Below are positions 8,067 through 17,185 of a DNA stretch of 64,000 nucleotides, one piece after another. Where the stretch lies: assembly GCF_018388465.1 (NCBI RefSeq), contig NZ_CP074404.1, positions 1,550,001 to 1,614,000 of the forward strand. The letters run 5' to 3'. Source of the DNA: Cellulomonas fengjieae (GTDB taxonomy: Bacteria; Actinomycetota; Actinomycetes; Actinomycetales; Cellulomonadaceae). The translations under genes and the position numbers were made by a program. The notes below the pieces were generated by a model. That model was not told where the DNA came from. It ran no database searches and worked only from the letters and a program-made list of their open reading frames with translations. Position 1 is the first letter of the stretch; every line of letters starts with the position of its first letter.

Positions 8067-10633
8067 CGGCCGCCTCGCACCCGCCCCCGGACGTCCTGGC
8101 GGCTGGCGGCATCGACCCGCGCTGGTCGCAGACCGTCGAGGTGGGGCCGCACACGTGGCACGTGCTCGACAACGGCGCCACGCTGGGCACCGAGCCCGTC
8201 GGCACGCTGCTGTGCGTGCACGGGAACCCGACGTGGTCGTTCCTGTGGCGTCGGCTGGTCGCGGCGGGCGCCCGGCCGGACCGCCCGTGGCGCGTGGTCG
8301 CCGTGGACCAGCTGGAGATGGGCTACTCGGAGCGGACGGGAGAGCAGCACCGGCTCGCCGACCGGGTCGCCCAGCTCGGGGCGCTGACCGACCACCTCGG
8401 ACTCGCCGGTCCCGTGGTCACCGTGGGGCACGACTGGGGCGGCGTCGTGAGCCTCGGCTGGGCCCTCGACCACCCCGAGCTGCTGGCCGGCGTCGTACTC
8501 ACGAACACGGCCGTGCACCACGACGCCGACGACCCCCTGCCCGCCCCGTTGCGGCTGGCGACCGCGCCGGGCGTGCTGCCGGTCGGCACGGTGAGCACCC
8601 CGGCGTTCCTGGAGGCCACGCTCGCGCTGGCGCACCCGCGCCTCGACCACGCCGTCGCGGACGCCTTCCGCGCCCCGTACCGCACGGCCGACCGGCGCTC
8701 CGGCATCGGCGGCTTCGTCGCGGACATCCCCGGGACGGCGGACCACCCGAGCCGGCCCGAGCTCGACCGGATCGCCGACGGACTGGGTGGTCTCGACGTC
8801 CCGGCCCTGCTGCTGTGGGGCCCGCGCGACCCCGTCTTCTCCGCGCGCTACCTGCGGGACCTGCGCGACCGCCTGCCGCACGCCGACGTGCACCGCTTCG
8901 AGGGTGCCGGGCACCTGGTCGTCGAGGACGCGGACGTCGCCGGTGCGGTCCTGAGCTGGCTCGACGCACGCGAGGGGCCGTCGCAGCCCTCGGCGAGCCT
9001 GCCCGCCCGGCCCGCGGGCGAGCCCTACCGCGCCCTCGGCGCGACCCTCGTCGAGCGCGCCGACGACGAGGGCACCGCGCTGATCGAGCTGCGCGGGCCG
9101 CACTCGCGCCGCGTGAGCTGGTCGGCGCTCGCCGCGCGGACCGAGCAGCTCGCCCGGGGGCTCGCCGCGAGCGGTGTCCGGCCGGGGGACCGGGTGGGGC
9201 TGCTGGTGCCGCCGGGCGCCGACCTCACCGCGCTGCTGTACGCGTGCCTACGGCTGGGGGCGGTCGTGGTCGTGGCCGACGCGGGGCTCGGCGTCCAGGG
9301 GTTGACGCGGGCTGTGCGCGCGGCGGAGCCCGCGGTCGTCGTCGGGATCGAGCGGGCGCTCGTCGCCGCACGGTGGCTGCACTGGGCGCCCACGCTGGTC
9401 AGTGCCGGGCCGCTGCGCGCGGGGGTCGCTCGCGCGCTGGGCGTGGAGGCGTCTCTCGACGACCTCGCCGCCCTCGGCCGCGCCTCGAGCGACGACCTGC
9501 CCTGGCCGGACCCCGACGCGGACGCCGCCGTCCTGTTCACGTCCGGGTCGACCGGTCCGGCCAAGGGCGTCGTGTACACCCACCGCCGGCTCGCGGCGAT
9601 GCGCGACGTGGTCGCGCGCACGTACGGGATCGGGCCGGACAGCCCGCTCGTCGCCGCGTTCGCCCCGTTCGTGCTGCTGGGTCCCGCGCTCGGCGCCGCC
9701 AGCGCCAGCCCGGACATGGACGTCACGTCGCCCGGCACGCTCACGGCGCAGGCCCTGGCGGACGCGGTGCAGGCGGTCGACGCCGCGGTGGTCTTCGCCT
9801 CACCCGCAGCGCTGCGTTCCGTGGTGCGCATCTCCGACGGGTCGCAGCGGTCCGCCCTCGCGGGCGTGCGCCTGTTCCTGTCGGCGGGCGCACCCGTCGG
9901 CCTCGCGCTGCTGGAGGCGGCGGCCGACGTGATGCCCGCCGCCGAGGCGCACACGCCGTACGGCATGACCGAGGCCCTGGTCGTCACCGACGTGTCGCTC
10001 GAGGAGCGCCGTGCCGCCGGGCCGGGCGACGGCGTGTGCGTCGGACGGCCGGTGCCCGGGGTCGACGTCGCCGTGAGCGCACTGGACGGCGAAGGGCGCG
10101 CGACCGGGGTGCCGGACCGGTCGCCAGGGGTCACCGGGGAGGTGCTGGTCGGTGCCGCGCACGTCAAGGAGCGGTACGACGGGCTCTGGCTGACCCAGCA
10201 GGCCTCCGCCCGCGACGAGGGATGGCACCGGACGGGGGACGTGGGACACCTCGACGGCGAGGGGCGGCTGTGGATCGAGGGTCGGCTCGCGCACGTGCTG
10301 GTCACGCCCGACGGCGTGCGGACGCCGGTCGGCCTCGAGCAGCGGGCCCAGGACGTCGACGGCGTCGTGTCGGCAGCGGTCGTGGGTGTCGGGCCGCGGG
10401 GTACGCAGCAGGTCGTCGTCGTGGTCCAGCCGGAGGTCTTCTCGCACGGCCCGCTCGTCGCGGACCCTGCCCTCGCGGGGGCAGTCCGTGCCGCGCTCGA
10501 CGGGACCGAGGTGGCCGCGGTGCTCGTGGTGGAGCAGCTTCCGACCGACGTGCGGCACAGCTCGAAGGTCGACCGGACACGGGTCGCGGCGTGGGCGGAG
10601 CGGGTGCTGGCGGGGCAGCGGGCACGGCTGTGA
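8063..10633 (+). CDS. oleBC: OleBC fusion: beta-lactone decarboxylase and beta-lactone synthetase
   Basis: An 856-residue fusion. Residues ~1-310 are an alpha/beta hydrolase of the haloalkane-dehalogenase type (OleB): oxyanion-hole motif HGNPTWSFLWR, nucleophile Asp124 in GHDWGG, and His284 in GAGHLVVED. Residues ~315-856 are an AMP-ligase-like domain (OleC): P-loop FTSGSTGPAKGV, TPYGMTEAL, RTGDVGHLDGEGRL and the C-terminal lysine in HSSKVDR. OleC closes the beta-hydroxy acid to a beta-lactone; OleB removes CO2 to give the cis-olefin. OleBC fusions are known from Micrococcus and related actinobacteria. GTG 8063 overlaps the oleA stop and the TGA overlaps the oleD start, so the genes are coupled. 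Confidence 0.92.
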   Translation: MTAASHPPPDVLAAGGIDPRWSQTVEVGPHTWHVLDNGATLGTEPVGTLLCVHGNPTWSFLWRRLVAAGARPDRPWRVVAVDQLEMGYSERTGEQHRLADRVAQLGALTDHLGLAGPVVTVGHDWGGVVSLGWALDHPELLAGVVLTNTAVHHDADDPLPAPLRLATAPGVLPVGTVSTPAFLEATLALAHPRLDHAVADAFRAPYRTADRRSGIGGFVADIPGTADHPSRPELDRIADGLGGLDVPALLLWGPRDPVFSARYLRDLRDRLPHADVHRFEGAGHLVVEDADVAGAVLSWLDAREGPSQPSASLPARPAGEPYRALGATLVERADDEGTALIELRGPHSRRVSWSALAARTEQLARGLAASGVRPGDRVGLLVPPGADLTALLYACLRLGAVVVVADAGLGVQGLTRAVRAAEPAVVVGIERALVAARWLHWAPTLVSAGPLRAGVARALGVEASLDDLAALGRASSDDLPWPDPDADAAVLFTSGSTGPAKGVVYTHRRLAAMRDVVARTYGIGPDSPLVAAFAPFVLLGPALGAASASPDMDVTSPGTLTAQALADAVQAVDAAVVFASPAALRSVVRISDGSQRSALAGVRLFLSAGAPVGLALLEAAADVMPAAEAHTPYGMTEALVVTDVSLEERRAAGPGDGVCVGRPVPGVDVAVSALDGEGRATGVPDRSPGVTGEVLVGAAHVKERYDGLWLTQQASARDEGWHRTGDVGHLDGEGRLWIEGRLAHVLVTPDGVRTPVGLEQRAQDVDGVVSAAVVGVGPRGTQQVVVVVQPEVFSHGPLVADPALAGAVRAALDGTEVAAVLVVEQLPTDVRHSSKVDRTRVAAWAERVLAGQRARL

Positions 10634-11625
10634 CGCGTGTCCTGGTCACGGGCGCGAGCGGCATGCTCGGGCGGGCGGTCGCCGCGCGCCTCGTGGCGGA
10701 CGGGCACGACGTCCGGACCCTGCAGCGCAGCCCGTCGCGCGTCGCCGGGGCCGTCGACGTGCGCGGATCGATCACGGACGGCCACGCCGTGCGGGGCGCC
10801 GTCCGTGACCGGCAGGCCGTCGTGCACCTGGCCGCCAAGGTGTCGATCACAGGGCCGCTCGAGGAGTACGAGACGGTGAACGTCGGTGGTACCCGGGTGC
10901 TGCTCGACGAGGCGCGGGCCGCGGGGGTCGAGCGGTTCGTGCACGTCTCCTCGCCGTCGGTCGCCCACGTCGGCCGCTCGCTCCTGGGTGCCGGCGCCGC
11001 ACCCGCCGACCCCGAGCGGGCCCGTGGCAGCTACGCGCGGACCAAGGCGCGGTCCGAGGTCCTGGCGCTCGCGGCCCACGGCCGGGACGGCCTGGGCGTC
11101 ATCGTGGTCCGGCCGCACGTCGTGTGGGGGCCGGGGGACACCCAGCTGGTCGGGCGCGTGGTGGACCGCGCCCGGTCGGGCCGCCTGCCGGTGCTGGGTC
11201 ACGGCGCCGCGCTCATCGACACGACCTACGTCGACAACGCCGTCGACGCCCTCGTCGCCGCGCTGCACGCCGAGCCGTCCGCCTACGGGCAGCCGTACGT
11301 GGTGACCAACGGCGAGCCCCGCCCGGTCGTCGAGCTGTTGGCCGGGATCTGCGCCGCGAGCGGGGTGCCGATCCCGCGCCGGCACGTCCCGGCGGTCCTG
11401 GCGCGCGGGGCAGGGTCGCTGCTCGACACCGCGTGGCGCACCCTCCCGCTGCCCGGCGAGCCGCCGCTGACCCGGTTCGTCGCCGAGCAGCTGTCCACCG
11501 CGCACTGGTTCGACCAGCGCCGCACGCGCGACGCGCTCGGCTGGGTCCCGCGGGTCACCCTCGACGACGGGCTGGCGCGGCTGGCGGCGTGGACGGCGCG
11601 GCAGCAGGCGTCCGCGGCTCCTTAG
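10630..11625 (+). CDS. oleD: OleD: NAD(P)H-dependent beta-keto acid reductase
   Basis: A 331-residue short-chain dehydrogenase (extended SDR) family protein. The nucleotide-binding motif VTGASGMLGRAV is at the very N-terminus, and the catalytic YxxxK appears as SYARTKARSE with the upstream Ser in HVSSPSVAH. OleD reduces the OleA product to the beta-hydroxy acid used by OleC. GTG 10630 overlaps the oleBC stop (GTGA). The TAG stop at 11623-11625 forms the first three bases of the predicted hisC -10 box. The pathway assignment comes from the gene neighbourhood, since SDR sequence alone would not specify the substrate. Confidence 0.88.
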   Translation: MTRVLVTGASGMLGRAVAARLVADGHDVRTLQRSPSRVAGAVDVRGSITDGHAVRGAVRDRQAVVHLAAKVSITGPLEEYETVNVGGTRVLLDEARAAGVERFVHVSSPSVAHVGRSLLGAGAAPADPERARGSYARTKARSEVLALAAHGRDGLGVIVVRPHVVWGPGDTQLVGRVVDRARSGRLPVLGHGAALIDTTYVDNAVDALVAALHAEPSAYGQPYVVTNGEPRPVVELLAGICAASGVPIPRRHVPAVLARGAGSLLDTAWRTLPLPGEPPLTRFVAEQLSTAHWFDQRRTRDALGWVPRVTLDDGLARLAAWTARQQASAAP

Positions 11626-11635
11626 ACTCGTCGGG
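11623..11635 (+). promoter_or_regulatory. Leaderless promoter of hisC, overlapping the oleD stop codon
   Basis: TAGACT (11623-11628) is a good -10 box, followed by six bases and GTG 11635, with no Shine-Dalgarno sequence. Its first three bases are the oleD stop codon. This lets hisC-hisB onward be transcribed independently of hisD and ole. Confidence 0.6.
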
Positions 11636-12744
11636 TGACTGCTGATCTCGGCGCCCTGCCCCTGCGCCCCGACCTCGCCGGCCTCGAGCCGTACGGCGCC
11701 CCCCAGCTGGACGTGCCGCACCTGCTCAACGTCAACGAGAACCCCTACGCCCCCGCCCCGGACGTGGTCGCGGACATCGCCGCCGCGGTCGCGGAGGCCG
11801 CCGGAGGCCTGAACCGGTACCCCGACCGCGACTTCGAGGCCCTGCGGACCGACCTCGCCGGGTACCTGCGCGTCGAGTCGGGCGTCGAGCTGGCGGTCGA
11901 GCAGATCTGGGCCGCCAACGGGTCGAACGAGATCATGCTGCACGTCCTGCAGGCGTTCGGCGGTCCGGGTCGCACGGTGCTGTCGTTCGCGCCGACGTAC
12001 TCGATGTACCCCGAGTACGCCCGGGACACGTTCACGGGCTGGGTCGCCGGGCGCCGCGAGGCGGACTTCGCGCTCGACCCCGACGTCGCCCGCGCGGCGC
12101 TCGCCGAGCACGCTCCCTCCGTCGTGCTCCTCGCGAGCCCGAACAACCCGACCGGTACGGCCCTGCCCCCCGCGGCGGTCCTCGCGGTCCTGGACGCCGC
12201 CGCCGCGGTGCCGGGCGGATGCGTGGTCGTCGTCGACGAGGCGTACGGGGAGTTCCGCCGCGCCGGGGTCCCGTCGGCGCTCGAGCTGCTCGCCGACCAC
12301 CCGCACCTGGCCGTGAGCCGGACGATGTCCAAGGCGTTCGGCCTGGCCGGTGCCCGGGTGGGCTACCTGGCCGCGGCACCGGCGCTCGTCGACGCGCTGC
12401 GGGTCGTCCGGCTGCCCTACCACCTGTCCGCGGTCACCCAGGCGGTCGCCCGTGCCGCGCTGCGGCACGCGCCCGCGCTGATGGCGCAGGTGGGGTCGCT
12501 GCGCGACGAGCGCGACGCGCTCGTGGACTGGCTGCGTGAGCGTGGCCTGACGGTCGCGGACTCCGACGCGAACTTCGTGCTGTTCGGCCTGTTCGACGAC
12601 CGCCACGCGGTCTGGCAGGGTCTGCTCGACCGCGGGGTCCTGATCCGCGAGGTCGGGCCGGAGGGTTGGCTGCGGGTGTCGGTCGGCACACCGCAGGACA
12701 TGGTGGCGTTCAAGGACGCCCTGGTGGAGGTGGCAGGACTGTGA
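11635..12744 (+). CDS. hisC: Histidinol-phosphate aminotransferase
   Basis: PLP-dependent class I/II aminotransferase, 369 residues, converting imidazole acetol phosphate to histidinol phosphate with glutamate. Seen are [11 protein letters not shown] near the N-terminus, [21 protein letters not shown] and the PLP lysine in [21 protein letters not shown] 11635 is preferred because of the -10 box placed exactly before it. The stop overlaps the hisB start by four bases. Length and context (hisB next) distinguish it from other class I aminotransferases. Confidence 0.95.
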   Translation: MTADLGALPLRPDLAGLEPYGAPQLDVPHLLNVNENPYAPAPDVVADIAAAVAEAAGGLNRYPDRDFEALRTDLAGYLRVESGVELAVEQIWAANGSNEIMLHVLQAFGGPGRTVLSFAPTYSMYPEYARDTFTGWVAGRREADFALDPDVARAALAEHAPSVVLLASPNNPTGTALPPAAVLAVLDAAAAVPGGCVVVVDEAYGEFRRAGVPSALELLADHPHLAVSRTMSKAFGLAGARVGYLAAAPALVDALRVVRLPYHLSAVTQAVARAALRHAPALMAQVGSLRDERDALVDWLRERGLTVADSDANFVLFGLFDDRHAVWQGLLDRGVLIREVGPEGWLRVSVGTPQDMVAFKDALVEVAGL

Positions 12745-13355
12745 GTGCCAAGAGTGGCGGCCGTACCGCGCGCGTCGAGCGTGCGACGAGCGAGTCGAGC
12801 GTGCTGGTCGAGCTCGACCTGGACGGCACCGGCCGCACGGACATCTCGACGACCGTGCCGTTCTACGACCACATGCTCACCGCGCTGGGCAAGCACTCGC
12901 TCATCGACCTGACGGTGAAGGCGACGGGCGACACGCACATCGACGCCCACCACACGGTCGAGGACGTCGCGATCACCCTCGGCGAGGCACTGCGCGAGGC
13001 GCTCGGCGACAAGCGGGGGATCTCGCGCTTCGGCGACGCCACGGTGCCGCTGGACGAGGCGCTCGCGCAGGCGGTCGTCGACGTCTCCGGGCGGCCCTAC
13101 CTGGTGCACACCGGCGAGCCTCCCGGGCAGGAGTACCACCTCATCGGCGGCCACTTCACGGGGTCGCTGACTCGGCACGTCCTGGAGTCCATCGCGCACC
13201 ACGCCGCGTTCAGCATCCACGTGCGCGTGCTCGCGGGCCGCGACCCGCACCACATCGTCGAGGCCCAGTTCAAGGCGCTCGCACGCGCGCTGCGGTTCGC
13301 CGTCGCGCTCGACCCGCGGGTCGAGGGCATCCCGTCCACGAAGGGTGCGCTGTGA
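12741..13355 (+). CDS. hisB: Imidazoleglycerol-phosphate dehydratase
   Basis: A 204-residue manganese enzyme that dehydrates IGP to imidazole acetol phosphate. The two pseudo-repeat metal-binding motifs are present: [11 protein letters not shown] and, in the second half, [11 protein letters not shown] with [14 protein letters not shown]. It is monofunctional, as in other actinobacteria, without the phosphatase domain found in enterobacteria. GTG 12741 overlaps the hisC stop and its own TGA overlaps the next start, so translation is probably coupled along hisC-hisB-hypothetical. Confidence 0.95.
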   Translation: MSAKSGGRTARVERATSESSVLVELDLDGTGRTDISTTVPFYDHMLTALGKHSLIDLTVKATGDTHIDAHHTVEDVAITLGEALREALGDKRGISRFGDATVPLDEALAQAVVDVSGRPYLVHTGEPPGQEYHLIGGHFTGSLTRHVLESIAHHAAFSIHVRVLAGRDPHHIVEAQFKALARALRFAVALDPRVEGIPSTKGAL

Positions 13356-13840
13356 GCCAGGACCTGCCCGAGGGCTTCGAGGTCCCCGACGACCTCTCCG
13401 GACTGCTCGACGGCCCCGCGGAGGAGCCGTCCGTCGTGCTCGTGATCACCCAGGTCGCCGCGCCCGCCCCGCTGGCCGCGGCCTGCGCGATCGCCAAGGT
13501 CGACGTCGACGTGGTGCCGACGCAGATCGGTGCGATCGCCGCGCTGCGCGACCCGAAGGCCGCCGCGGCCGGGGCCGAGGCGATCTCGAAGCTGCTGCGC
13601 ACGCTGCCGGTCATCCTGCTGGAGCGCCGCGAGGGGCAGATCACCGCGTCGCGCTGGACCGCGGGCGAGAAGGGCGACGAGCTCCCGGCGGGCCTCGTGC
13701 TCTCCGACGCCCCCGCCGTCCTCGAGGACCTGCTGCTGGGGTCGGTGCGGGCGAGCGACGTCGAGGGTGTCGTGTCGAGCGTCGGGATGTCCCGGTGGCA
13801 GGCGATGCGCACGATCGCGAGCTCGGCCAAGCGCAAGTAG
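13352..13840 (+). CDS. Conserved hypothetical protein of the his operon
   Basis: A 162-residue protein I cannot name. It starts at GTG 13352, overlapping the hisB stop by four bases, so it belongs to the his transcript. It is acidic at the N-terminus, then alternates hydrophobic strands ([18 protein letters not shown]) with helices, including an Ala-rich stretch. The C-terminus ends in a basic AKRK tail. No signal peptide, membrane segment or cofactor motif is visible. Small unassigned genes at this place, between hisB and hisH, occur in other actinobacteria, but I know of no proven function. Confidence 0.75.
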   Translation: MSQDLPEGFEVPDDLSGLLDGPAEEPSVVLVITQVAAPAPLAAACAIAKVDVDVVPTQIGAIAALRDPKAAAAGAEAISKLLRTLPVILLERREGQITASRWTAGEKGDELPAGLVLSDAPAVLEDLLLGSVRASDVEGVVSSVGMSRWQAMRTIASSAKRK

Positions 13841-13886
13841 TCGTCTCGCGGACCGGCGCGCGTCCATGACGAGCACGAGCCGCAGG

Positions 13887-13899
13887 TACCGTGGTCCGG
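13887..13899 (+). promoter_or_regulatory. Possible leaderless promoter of the hisH homologue
   Basis: TACCGT (13887-13892) precedes GTG 13899 by six bases and no Shine-Dalgarno sequence is present. The arrangement matches the hisD and hisC promoters. Confidence 0.45.
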
Positions 13900-14558
13900 T
13901 GCCCGCTCAGCCCCTCGTCGTCGTGCTCGACCACGGCGCCGACGACCACGCACCGCTGGCCGAGGCGCTGACCCACGCGGGCGCGCGCGTGGTCGTGACC
14001 GCCGACAAGCGCTCGGCGCTCGCGGCCGACGGGCTCGTGATCGCCAGCCGCGCGACGGCCGCGGGCCTGATGCCCGCCCTGCGCGCCCTCGGCGCGGACC
14101 AGGTGGTCGACCGCCGTCTGGCGGGCGGCCGACCGGTCCTCGCGGTCGGCGTGGGCATGCATGTCATGTTCGCCGAGACGGTGCAGGACGGGACCGCCAC
14201 GGAGGGCCTGGGGGAGTGGGCCGGAGTCGTGGACGCGGTCGCTGCTCCGCAGGCCCCCGCGACCGTCGAGGTGCCCGCGGGGTCGGCGCTGTTCGCCGGT
14301 CTCGACGACGCGCGGTTCGACGTCTCCCACCCGCGCGCCGCTCGCACGTTCCCCCTGCTCGACGACTGGCCCGCCGACACGCGGCTCGTCGTCCCGCTCG
14401 TGACCTGGTCGACCGAGGGCGAGCGCTTCGTCGTCGCCGTCGAGAACGGCCCGCTCGTCGCGCTGCACCTGGACCCCGTCTCCTCCGGCGCCGCGGGCGC
14501 CGAGGTGCTGGCCCGCTGGGTCTCGTCCCTGCCCACCGTCCCCGACCTCGCGGAGTGA
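13899..14558 (+). CDS. HisH-like glutamine amidotransferase homologue without catalytic residues
   Basis: A 219-residue protein in the hisH position directly before priA, with clear HisH backbone similarity: [50 protein letters not shown]. Active HisH releases ammonia from glutamine for HisF. Here the catalytic set is gone: the nucleophile motif GICVGMQ reads AVGVGMH (Cys to Gly84), and FHPEKSG reads LDPVSSG (His to Asp192, Glu to Val194). The PHMGWN loop is deleted near residue 120, and the N-terminal YGSGN glycine loop reads HGADD. The frame is intact and codon use is normal, so it is either a maintained pseudoenzyme or a relic. GTG 13899 is chosen from the -10 box; ATG 13866 is an alternative. 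Confidence 0.8.
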   Translation: MPAQPLVVVLDHGADDHAPLAEALTHAGARVVVTADKRSALAADGLVIASRATAAGLMPALRALGADQVVDRRLAGGRPVLAVGVGMHVMFAETVQDGTATEGLGEWAGVVDAVAAPQAPATVEVPAGSALFAGLDDARFDVSHPRAARTFPLLDDWPADTRLVVPLVTWSTEGERFVVAVENGPLVALHLDPVSSGAAGAEVLARWVSSLPTVPDLAE

Positions 14559-14562
14559 CCAC

Positions 14563-15303
14563 ATGACCGACCGCCTCGAGCTGCTGCCCGCCGTCGACGT
14601 CGCCGACGGACAGGCCGTCCGCCTGACCCAGGGGGCCGCCGGCACCGAGACCGGCTACGGCGACCCGCTGGCGGCCGCGCTCGACTGGTGCGCGGGGGGC
14701 GCCGAGTGGATCCACCTCGTCGACCTCGACGCGGCGTTCGGGCGCGGCTCCAACGCCGACCTGCTGGCCGAGGTGACCGGCGAGCTGGTCGCCAAGGGGG
14801 TCAAGGTCGAGCTGTCCGGCGGGATCCGCGACGACGCCTCGGTCGAGCGCGCGCTCGCCACCGGTGCCACGCGGATCAACCTGGGCACCGCCGCGCTGGA
14901 GAACCCGGAGTGGACGGCGCGCGTCATCGGCTCCTACGGCGAGCAGATCGCCGTAGGGCTCGACGTGCGCGGCACCACCCTGGCCGCGCGGGGCTGGACC
15001 CAGGACGGCGGAGACCTCTGGGAGGTGCTCGCCCGGCTCGAGGACGCCGGCTGCGCCCGCTACGTCGTCACCGACGTGCACAAGGACGGCATGCTCAGCG
15101 GCCCGAACGTCGAGCTGCTGCGCCAGATGTGCGCCCGCACGGACGCGCCCGTGATCGCATCCGGGGGTGTCTCCAGCCTCGAGGACCTGCGCGTGCTGCG
15201 CACGCTGGTCCCGCTGGGGGTGGAGGGCTCGATCGTCGGCAAGGCCCTGTACGCGGGCGCGTTCACGCTCCCGGAGGCGCTGGACGTCGCCGGGCGTCCG
15301 TGA
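14563..15303 (+). CDS. priA: Bifunctional ProFAR isomerase / PRA isomerase (HisA/TrpF)
   Basis: A 246-residue TIM-barrel enzyme that in actinobacteria serves both histidine (HisA) and tryptophan (TrpF) synthesis. The catalytic Asp pair is seen in [15 protein letters not shown] (N-terminal barrel) and in [15 protein letters not shown]. Phosphate-binding loops are LSGGIRDD and [14 protein letters not shown] 14563 lies four bases after the hisH-like stop, and the TGA overlaps the start of the next gene by four bases. Assignment as PriA rather than HisA rests on the actinobacterial context. I did not see a trpF in the window, but the genome is not available. Confidence 0.93.
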   Translation: MTDRLELLPAVDVADGQAVRLTQGAAGTETGYGDPLAAALDWCAGGAEWIHLVDLDAAFGRGSNADLLAEVTGELVAKGVKVELSGGIRDDASVERALATGATRINLGTAALENPEWTARVIGSYGEQIAVGLDVRGTTLAARGWTQDGGDLWEVLARLEDAGCARYVVTDVHKDGMLSGPNVELLRQMCARTDAPVIASGGVSSLEDLRVLRTLVPLGVEGSIVGKALYAGAFTLPEALDVAGRP

Positions 15304-16031
15304 CCGGGCGCGAGCTGCCCCCCTCGTCCCCGTTCGCGGGTGACGACGGGTCCGCCGATCCCGCGGTCGCCGCGGCGCTGGCCGCGCTGGCGGACGGCTC
15401 GGGCACGGTCGGCGACCTGGTCGACGCCCTCGCCGGGACCCGCGTCCTGGTGCCGGTGCTCGCCGAGCTGGAGGTCGGCGACGTCGCGGTGCACGACGGC
15501 CACGAGCACACGGTCGACAAGGAGGCGTCGACGGGCATCGTGGCGCTGCGCGCCCCCGACGGCCGCACCGCCCTGCCCGTCTTCACGTCCGTCGCGACGA
15601 TGGCGGCATGGCGCCCCGACGCCCGGCCGGTCCCGTCGGACGTCGCCCGGGCGGCACTGTCGGCCGTGAGCGAGGGGTGGGAGGTGCTCGTCGTCGACCC
15701 GGGCGGTCCGACGACCGTCCTGCTGCCCCGCCCGGCGGTCTGGGCGCTCGCGCAGCAGGAGCCGTGGCAACCCGCCGTCACGGCCGACGGTGTCGACCCC
15801 GAGCTGCGGGCCGCCATCACCGCCGCCGTGGCACCCGTGCCGGGGGTGCAGGCCGTCGACGTGGTGCCGGGCGCCCGGGCCGAGGTCGCCGTGGTCGTGG
15901 GGCTCGTCGCCGGTCTGGACCGCGCGGGCCTCGACGCGGTGCTGGCGCAGGTCAACGCCGCGCTGGCCGGGGTCGAGCTGGTGGCCGCGCGGGTGGACTC
16001 GCTCGAGCTGCGCCCTCGCGCTGCGGGCTAG
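15300..16031 (+). CDS. SseB family protein
   Basis: A 243-residue soluble protein with an SseB-like N-terminal domain ([13 protein letters not shown], then a stretch to [19 protein letters not shown]) and a C-terminal segment resembling the SseB C-terminal domain. SseB-family proteins commonly sit downstream of hisA/priA in actinobacteria. Their function there is unknown; the name comes from a Salmonella gene and is not a guide to role. GTG 15300 overlaps the priA stop. The 3' end overlaps the convergent GerW-like gene by four bases. Confidence 0.78.
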   Translation: MTGRELPPSSPFAGDDGSADPAVAAALAALADGSGTVGDLVDALAGTRVLVPVLAELEVGDVAVHDGHEHTVDKEASTGIVALRAPDGRTALPVFTSVATMAAWRPDARPVPSDVARAALSAVSEGWEVLVVDPGGPTTVLLPRPAVWALAQQEPWQPAVTADGVDPELRAAITAAVAPVPGVQAVDVVPGARAEVAVVVGLVAGLDRAGLDAVLAQVNAALAGVELVAARVDSLELRPRAAG

Positions 16032-16423
16032 CGCCGGCTCCGGACCGCCCACGCGAACGCCAGGGCGGTCAGCACGACGGCACCCACGAGCTGGCCGCCG
16101 AGGATCACCCGGTTGAGGTCGAGCGCGGGCTGCCAGTGCGCGCCGGTGTCGTCCACGACGTACACCCCGACCGCCCTGACGTGGACGCCGTAGCCGCCGC
16201 CGCCCCCGTACCCCTGCTGACCGCCGGTCGGGACGTCCTGCGCGTCGGCGGGGACGCCGACCTCTCCGGAGCCCGAGCCGGCCCCGGTGCCGCCCCAGAG
16301 CCGGGCGACGGGGATGACCAGCTTGCCGTCGCGCTCGTACGCCTCACCGAACACGCGGCGCACGGTGAAGGTGTCGTTCGCGGCCCGTGTGACGCTCGCG
16401 GGGTCGAAGTGCGGTACCGCCAT
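16028..16423 (-). CDS. GerW/YtfJ-like spore protein family member with C-terminal membrane segment
   Basis: A 131-residue protein. The first ~95 residues match the GerW (YtfJ) fold pattern: VRRVFGEAYERDGKLVIPVA, then a Gly-rich linker, GGGGYGVHVRAVGVYVVDD and W-x-P-x-LDLNRVILGG. A hydrophobic segment at residues ~108-127 followed by RSRR suggests a C-terminal membrane anchor. The family was named in Bacillus spores, but members are widespread in non-sporulating actinobacteria, where the role is unknown. A Shine-Dalgarno sequence (GGAGG) precedes ATG 16423. The next gene upstream, also on this strand, is a serine protease. Confidence 0.8.
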   Translation of the reverse strand: MAVPHFDPASVTRAANDTFTVRRVFGEAYERDGKLVIPVARLWGGTGAGSGSGEVGVPADAQDVPTGGQQGYGGGGGYGVHVRAVGVYVVDDTGAHWQPALDLNRVILGGQLVGAVVLTALAFAWAVRSRR

Positions 16424-16444
16424 GGGAACCTCCGGGGGACCTGG

Positions 16445-17185
16445 TCAGCCGGTGCAGGGTGCGAGGGGCGTGAACGCGGCCTCGTCGTCCAGCATGGCCC
16501 GCAGGGTGCTGACGGGCACCACAAAACTGTGGCCCTCCGAGTCCTTGGCGTACACCACGCCCACGACGCGCCCCTCGCCGTCGAGCATCGCCGACCCGGA
16601 GCTGCCGTGCTCCACCGGTGCGTCCGTGACCAGCACCTCGCCCAGGTTCTCGTTCAGGGGGTCGGTCTGGCTGCCGAGGACCTGCCCGGTGGTCACGGTG
16701 AGCGCGCGGCCCAACGGGTACCCGACCACGGTGACGGGGTCGCCGACCGCGGGGTCGGCCGGGGCCAGCTCCGGTGCGGCGGGCAGCGCGTCGTCGGTGC
16801 GCACGATCGCGAGGTCGGCCAGGTTCGCACTGCTGGCGGCGGCCGCAGCGAGGTCCCGCCCGTCGTACGTGCTCAGCTCGAGCGTGGCGGAGTCCTCGAC
16901 CACGTGCCGGTTGGTCACCAGGGTGTGGTCGTCGAGCGCGAAGCCCGAACCGGTCGACAGGCTGCCGCAGCCGATGTTGCGGATGCGCACCGCCATGCGC
17001 TGCGCCGCATCGAAGCCGTCCGGAGAAAGGTTGCCGCTGGATGTCGCGCTCGGTTGCGGCAGGTCGGTGGGCACGACGCTCGTCGGGACCGGCGCGGGCA
17101 TGGCCGGGAGCATGCTGCACCCGGCGGACAGGGTGAGGAGCGCGACGGCGCCACCGGCGAACCGCGCCAGCCTCGTCGGTCTCAT
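16445..17185 (-). CDS. Trypsin-like serine protease, predicted lipoprotein
   Basis: A 246-residue exported protease. A basic start, a hydrophobic core and the lipobox LSAGC (Cys23) predict a lipid-anchored extracytoplasmic protein. The catalytic triad is visible: His94 in VTNRHVV, Asp124 in NLADLAIVR, and Ser in VEHGSSGSAML. The last motif is GSSGS rather than the usual GNSGGP, though the nucleophile position is kept. There is no PDZ domain. ATG 17185 overlaps the stop of the upstream coiled-coil gene (ATGA), so the two are coupled. A longer frame to 17236 would bury the signal peptide and is rejected. The substrate is unknown. Confidence 0.85.
   Translation of the reverse strand: MRPTRLARFAGGAVALLTLSAGCSMLPAMPAPVPTSVVPTDLPQPSATSSGNLSPDGFDAAQRMAVRIRNIGCGSLSTGSGFALDDHTLVTNRHVVEDSATLELSTYDGRDLAAAAASSANLADLAIVRTDDALPAAPELAPADPAVGDPVTVVGYPLGRALTVTTGQVLGSQTDPLNENLGEVLVTDAPVEHGSSGSAMLDGEGRVVGVVYAKDSEGHSFVVPVSTLRAMLDDEAAFTPLAPCTG

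Noticed and set aside
8063..8980. Haloalkane dehalogenase as the function of the first oleBC domain
   Set aside because: The fold and motifs are shared, but fusion to an OleC-type ligase and the oleA/oleD neighbours identify OleB.
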